Positions 15,859 through 18,897 of a stretch of 18,897 nucleotides of DNA are shown here, piece by piece. Source of the stretch: GCA-2717185 sp047517345 (GTDB lineage Bacteria > Pseudomonadota > Alphaproteobacteria > UBA8366 > GCA-2717185); NCBI GenBank assembly GCA_047517345.1, contig JAKZTB010000342.1, forward strand, positions 1 to 18,897, read 5' to 3'. The first letter of the stretch is position 1. Each line of letters begins with the position of its first letter. Both the position numbers and the translations under genes were made by a program. The notes under the pieces were generated by a model, which saw only the letters and a list, made by a program, of their open reading frames with translations, was not told the DNA's origin and did not search any database.

Positions 15859-16502
15859 TGCTTAAAGTTAAGGGCTTGGACGTCAACATCGGGCCCACAC
15901 CCATACTGCGCGGCCTGAACCTGGAAGTGCCGTCGGGCACCATGTGCGGCCTGATCGGACACAACGGCGCCGGCAAGACAACCTTTCTGCGCGCCGTCAT
16001 GGGCGCCCTGGCCGCGAAGGCCGGCGCGGTAACGTTTGATGATCACGACCTGCTGAATTCCCAGCCTCACCGTCGTGCTCATATGGGTATTGGTTTCATG
16101 CCCGAGGACCGCAAATTGGTCCCGGCCCTGACGGTGGAGGAGAATATCCTGGTACCGGCCTGGGCCACGAGCATGGAAGGCTGGCAGGACCGGCTGGACT
16201 GGATTTACGGTCTGATGCCGGAGGTGGCGGAATTCCGCAAACGCGGCTCCATGGAATTATCCGGCGGACAACAGAAATTCGTTGCCTTCGCCCGTGCCCT
16301 GATGGTGGGCACAAAATTATTGTTGTTGGACGAGCCCAGCGAGGGCATCGCGCCGGTCTTTGCCCAGCGCATGGGCGAGATCATGAAAAACCTGAAGGAC
16401 GAAGGGGAATCCGTGCTGGTGGCGGAATCCAACGACAAGCACTTGGCGAGCTTGCTGGACAGCACCTTCGTGATTGAGCGCGGCAGCATCGTATCAGGGT
16501 AA
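15858..16502 (+). CDS. livF: ABC importer ATPase, LivF type
   Basis: A 214-residue ATPase, slightly shorter than usual LivF proteins (about 230-240). Walker A is G-H-N-G-A-G-K-T-T (34-42), the signature is L-S-G-G-Q-Q, and Walker B is L-L-L-L-D-E-P-S-E-G. The segment after Walker B reads V-A-E-S-N-D instead of the common V-E-Q-N. The ATG at 15858 overlaps the livG stop; a TTG one codon earlier is less likely. Together with LivG it powers uptake through LivHM. Confidence 0.9.
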   Translation: MLKVKGLDVNIGPTPILRGLNLEVPSGTMCGLIGHNGAGKTTFLRAVMGALAAKAGAVTFDDHDLLNSQPHRRAHMGIGFMPEDRKLVPALTVEENILVPAWATSMEGWQDRLDWIYGLMPEVAEFRKRGSMELSGGQQKFVAFARALMVGTKLLLLDEPSEGIAPVFAQRMGEIMKNLKDEGESVLVAESNDKHLASLLDSTFVIERGSIVSG

Positions 16503-16508
16503 CCTCGG

Positions 16509-17600
16509 ATGACGGCCATGGAACTTTGGACCACGTCCTGGAGCGCCCCGCGCGGCATTCTGCGGAGCGCGAAGATTGCCGAGGAAGGCGGCTGGGACGG
16601 GTTGAGCGTTGTGGACTCGCAAAACCTGTCCGGCGATTCATTCGTCGTATTGGCGATGGCCGCGACCGTCACGGAACGGTTGAAGCTGCAAACGGGCGTC
16701 ACGAATTCGATCACCCGGACGGCCGCCGCGTTGGCGACGGCGATCGCCAGCGTACAGTCGGTATCGCGCGGCCGGGCGGTGTTGGGCATCGGGCGCGGCG
16801 ATTCCGCGCTGGCGCATCTGGGTCGCGCACCCGCCCGGCTGGGCCAGTTCGAGCGTTATATGCGCCATCTCCAGGCCTATCTCGGCGGCGATCGCGTGCC
16901 TTTCGACGAGATCGTCGATATTGCAATGGAGGCGGCCCCGCCGATGTCCGAACTGCAGCTCGCCGAGGCGCCGGAAAACAGCTATATCGGCTGGATCGCC
17001 GACAGCCAGGCAGGCAATCGCAAGGTGCCGGTCGAGGTCGCCGCCAGCGGTCCGAAGGTCGTCGCGGTCGCCGCGCGGACGGCCGATCGCGTGATGTTCG
17101 CGCTGGGCGCCTCGCCGGAACGGCTGCAATGGGGCATCGATCTGGCGCGCGAAGCGCGCAAGGAAGCGGGACTGGACCCCGATGCAATCCAGTATGGCGC
17201 ATACGTCACTTGCGGCTGTCACCAGGACGTCGACACGGCGCGAAACCTCGTACGGGGCGGCCTGACCGTACAAACGCGCTTCGGCGTGATGCACGGGAAG
17301 ACCAGCGGCCCTTTGAGCGACAGTCAAAAGGAAGTCATGCAAAACCTGCGGAACAGCTACAACATGAACCAGCATACGAAAGGCGATTCCGATCAGGCGG
17401 CGGTTCTCACGCCGGAATTCATTGACGAATACGCCATCATCGGCATGCCGGACCGGGTCATCGACAGGCTGAAGGAGCTGGAAGCCATCGGCATCGAAAA
17501 AGTCGTTCTCGGCGGTTCGCGGGTCGGCGAGACCGGCGATACGGAAGTGGCGCGCACCTTGATCGAAAAAGAGGTCATCCCCGCCATGCGAGCCGGCTAG
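16509..17600 (+). CDS. LLM-class flavin/F420-dependent oxidoreductase 1
   Basis: A 363-residue protein of the luciferase-like (LLM) fold, closest in style to the methylenetetrahydromethanopterin-reductase-like branch. It has E-E-G-G-W-D-G-L-S-V-V-D-S near residue 24-36, then a T-E-R-L-K-L-Q-T-G-V block, then G-R-A-V-L-G-I-G-R-G-D-S-A-L-A-H-L-G. It ends with D-E-Y-A-I-I-G-M-P-D-R-V. Such enzymes use FMN or F420 to oxidise or oxygenate small molecules; cofactor and substrate cannot be told from sequence alone. AGGG lies nine bases before the ATG at 16509; an alternative ATG lies at 16518. It follows livF by six bases, so it belongs to the importer operon. Confidence 0.88.
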   Translation: MTAMELWTTSWSAPRGILRSAKIAEEGGWDGLSVVDSQNLSGDSFVVLAMAATVTERLKLQTGVTNSITRTAAALATAIASVQSVSRGRAVLGIGRGDSALAHLGRAPARLGQFERYMRHLQAYLGGDRVPFDEIVDIAMEAAPPMSELQLAEAPENSYIGWIADSQAGNRKVPVEVAASGPKVVAVAARTADRVMFALGASPERLQWGIDLAREARKEAGLDPDAIQYGAYVTCGCHQDVDTARNLVRGGLTVQTRFGVMHGKTSGPLSDSQKEVMQNLRNSYNMNQHTKGDSDQAAVLTPEFIDEYAIIGMPDRVIDRLKELEAIGIEKVVLGGSRVGETGDTEVARTLIEKEVIPAMRAG

Positions 17601-17646
17601 CGGATACAATTTGTAGGTTTCAGTCAGAGCAATAGGGATAACGACC

Positions 17647-18687
17647 ATGCGACTAGGAACTCTTTTGAAATACAGCGGATCCGAGGGCGGACCCGATATG
17701 GAGACGGTGCTGGAAGCGGAGCGACTTGGTTTCGATTCCGTCTGGTCCGGCGAAAGCTGGGGCGTCGACACTGTGACGCCGCTGACTTGGGTGCTCGCCA
17801 GAACCACGAAGCTCAAAGCCGGCGCCGGCATCATGCAGATGTCCGCACGTACGCCTGCCTGCGCGGCGATGACGATGATGACTTTGAACGCCATGTCGGG
17901 CGGCCGTTTCCTGATGGGCGTCGGGCCCTCGGGGCCGCAGGTGATCGAAGGCTGGCATGGCGAGCCCTTCGGCAAACCGCTGATGCGGACGCGGGAATAC
18001 ATCGCCATCCTGCGCAAGATCCTGGCGCGCGAAGCACCGCTGACCTATCAGGGCGAACACTATCAGGTGCCCTACGATGGCGCCGATGCGACCGGCCTCG
18101 GCAAGCCCTTGAAGAGCATACTGCACGGTGATCCGTCGACGCCGATCTACACCGCCTCCTTCTCGCCGGCAGGCCTCCGGACATCCGGCGAGGTGGCCGA
18201 CGGCACGCTGCCGATTTACATGTCGCCGCAGCAAACGGCGTTGATCACCGATCACGTCAGGGAAGGCATCGACAAAGCGGGAAACGGCAAGACCATGGCG
18301 GATTTCGATATCTGCCCCTATGTGCGCGTCGCCATGGGCGACGATCTGCAGGTCTGCCGCGACAAGATCAAACCGGAGCTGGCGCTCTATATCGGCGGCA
18401 TGGGCGCGCGGGCGAAGAACTTCTACAACGATTACGCCAAGCGCCTGGGATACGCCGACGCCGCCGTTAAAATTCAGGACGAGTTCTTGGCCGGACGGCG
18501 GACGGAGGCCGCAGCCGCGGTACCGGATGACCTGGTCGACGAACTCTGTTTGATCGGCCCGGCGGACCGGATCAAAGACCGGGTCCAGGTGTGGAAAGAA
18601 GCGTCCGACGATCATGCCGTGGGCGCCATGCTGTTGGGCGGCGCATCGATCGACGCCATGCGTGTCATCGCCGAGGCGGTGTTATAG
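17647..18687 (+). CDS. LLM-class flavin/F420-dependent oxidoreductase 2
   Basis: A 346-residue LLM protein, a distant paralogue of the gene before it. Typical blocks are E-R-L-G-F-D-S-V-W-S-G-E-S-W-G, then T-K-L-K-A-G-A-G-I-M-Q, then M-S-G-G-R-F-L-M-G-V-G-P-S-G-P-Q-V-I-E-G-W-H-G. The last block is common among proteins annotated as F420-dependent, though FMN use is equally possible. The C-terminal C-L-I-G-P-A-D-R-I-K-D-R is the usual end of the fold. AGGGA lies eight bases before the ATG. A 46-nt gap separates it from the previous LLM gene. No terminator follows. Confidence 0.88.
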   Translation: MRLGTLLKYSGSEGGPDMETVLEAERLGFDSVWSGESWGVDTVTPLTWVLARTTKLKAGAGIMQMSARTPACAAMTMMTLNAMSGGRFLMGVGPSGPQVIEGWHGEPFGKPLMRTREYIAILRKILAREAPLTYQGEHYQVPYDGADATGLGKPLKSILHGDPSTPIYTASFSPAGLRTSGEVADGTLPIYMSPQQTALITDHVREGIDKAGNGKTMADFDICPYVRVAMGDDLQVCRDKIKPELALYIGGMGARAKNFYNDYAKRLGYADAAVKIQDEFLAGRRTEAAAAVPDDLVDELCLIGPADRIKDRVQVWKEASDDHAVGAMLLGGASIDAMRVIAEAVL

Positions 18688-18758
18688 AGCCCGTTTGAGA
18701 ATATGTTGCTGTTTTCATTGGCAGTTGTCGAGTCGGATGGCAGGAGCGGCGCGCCGGG

Positions 18759-18773
18759 CGATGCCGGGCATCG
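18759..18773. repeat. Palindrome, copy 1
   Basis: CGATGCCGGGCATCG has perfect 7-bp arms around a single G. It shares the GATGCC/GGCATC arms with the palindrome about 100 nt downstream. No T tract follows, so it is not an intrinsic terminator. Confidence 0.35.
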
Positions 18774-18862
18774 GCCAAGGGCCGCGACGCACCAGCCGGC
18801 CGACAAGCGCCAACTCTTTGGGTGGCCTTTGTTTAATCGCTGGACTGCGTCAGCGCCCGCTT

Positions 18863-18881
18863 GCGATGCCGCCGGCATCGC
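18863..18881. repeat. Palindrome, copy 2
   Basis: GCGATGCCGCCGGCATCGC has perfect 9-bp arms around one base. It is similar to the palindrome at 18759-18773. Together they may be a small extragenic palindromic element, or simply GC-rich coincidence. Confidence 0.35.
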
Positions 18882-18897
18882 GGCGCGAACCCTTCCT

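Larger units (their letters stand above)
18688..18897. other. Right-edge non-coding stretch
   Basis: No gene is supported in the 210 nt after the last stop. Short open frames exist on the minus strand but resemble nothing I know. Two related palindromes lie here (18759-18773 and 18863-18881). The sequence starting at 18687, GAGCCCGTTTGAGAA, is vaguely like IS5-type ends, but no transposase is visible. Confidence 0.4.

Noticed and set aside
16638..18017. Minus-strand frame of 459 codons opposite the LLM genes
   Set aside because: It spans parts of two well-supported plus-strand genes and their gap, and shows no recognisable motif.
18687..18706. Possible IS5-type terminal inverted repeat
   Set aside because: Only a loose resemblance at one end; no partner repeat and no transposase motifs in the window.

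Overview
The window looks like a chromosomal segment from a GC-rich alphaproteobacterium (Rhodospirillales-like in gene content and style; inferred from the protein families and the tightly overlapping genes, not from any rRNA marker). It holds two divergent operons around a regulatory region at about 11491-11800, with gene-poor, partly degenerate DNA at both ends.

Left edge (1-1122): no convincing intact conserved gene. It contains a short XRE-type helix-turn-helix fragment, an AT-richer orphan ORF on the minus strand (326-673), and a plus-strand remnant resembling a Gfo/Idh/MocA oxidoreductase (720-959). It reads like a decayed border.

Minus-strand operon (11490 down to 1123, seven genes, mostly overlapping or separated by 16 nt or less). 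In transcription order: hyuA and hyuB (ATP-dependent hydantoinase/oxoprolinase subunits), a MarR-type regulator, the FAD subunit and a fused [2Fe-2S]/molybdopterin subunit of a xanthine-dehydrogenase-family hydroxylase, a 6-hydroxynicotinate reductase homologue (hnr), and a UPF0280 protein of the ApbE superfamily. The set suggests breakdown of an N-heteroaromatic acid such as nicotinate or an analogue. The Mo enzyme would hydroxylate the ring, Hnr would reduce it to a cyclic amide, and HyuAB would open that amide at the expense of ATP. No enamidase is visible here, so HyuAB may replace it. The UPF0280 protein is a good candidate for installing the covalent flavin that is known in the Eubacterium barkeri Hnr.

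Plus-strand operon (11801-18687): a branched-chain-amino-acid-type (HAAT) ABC importer, livK-H-M-G-F, followed by two LLM-class flavin- or F420-dependent oxidoreductases. The binding-protein gene has a -1 frameshift near 12500. A strong intrinsic terminator lies between it and the permease genes. The importer probably brings in the substrate, or a related compound, for the divergent catabolic operon.

Right edge (18688-18897): no gene recognised; two short related palindromes.
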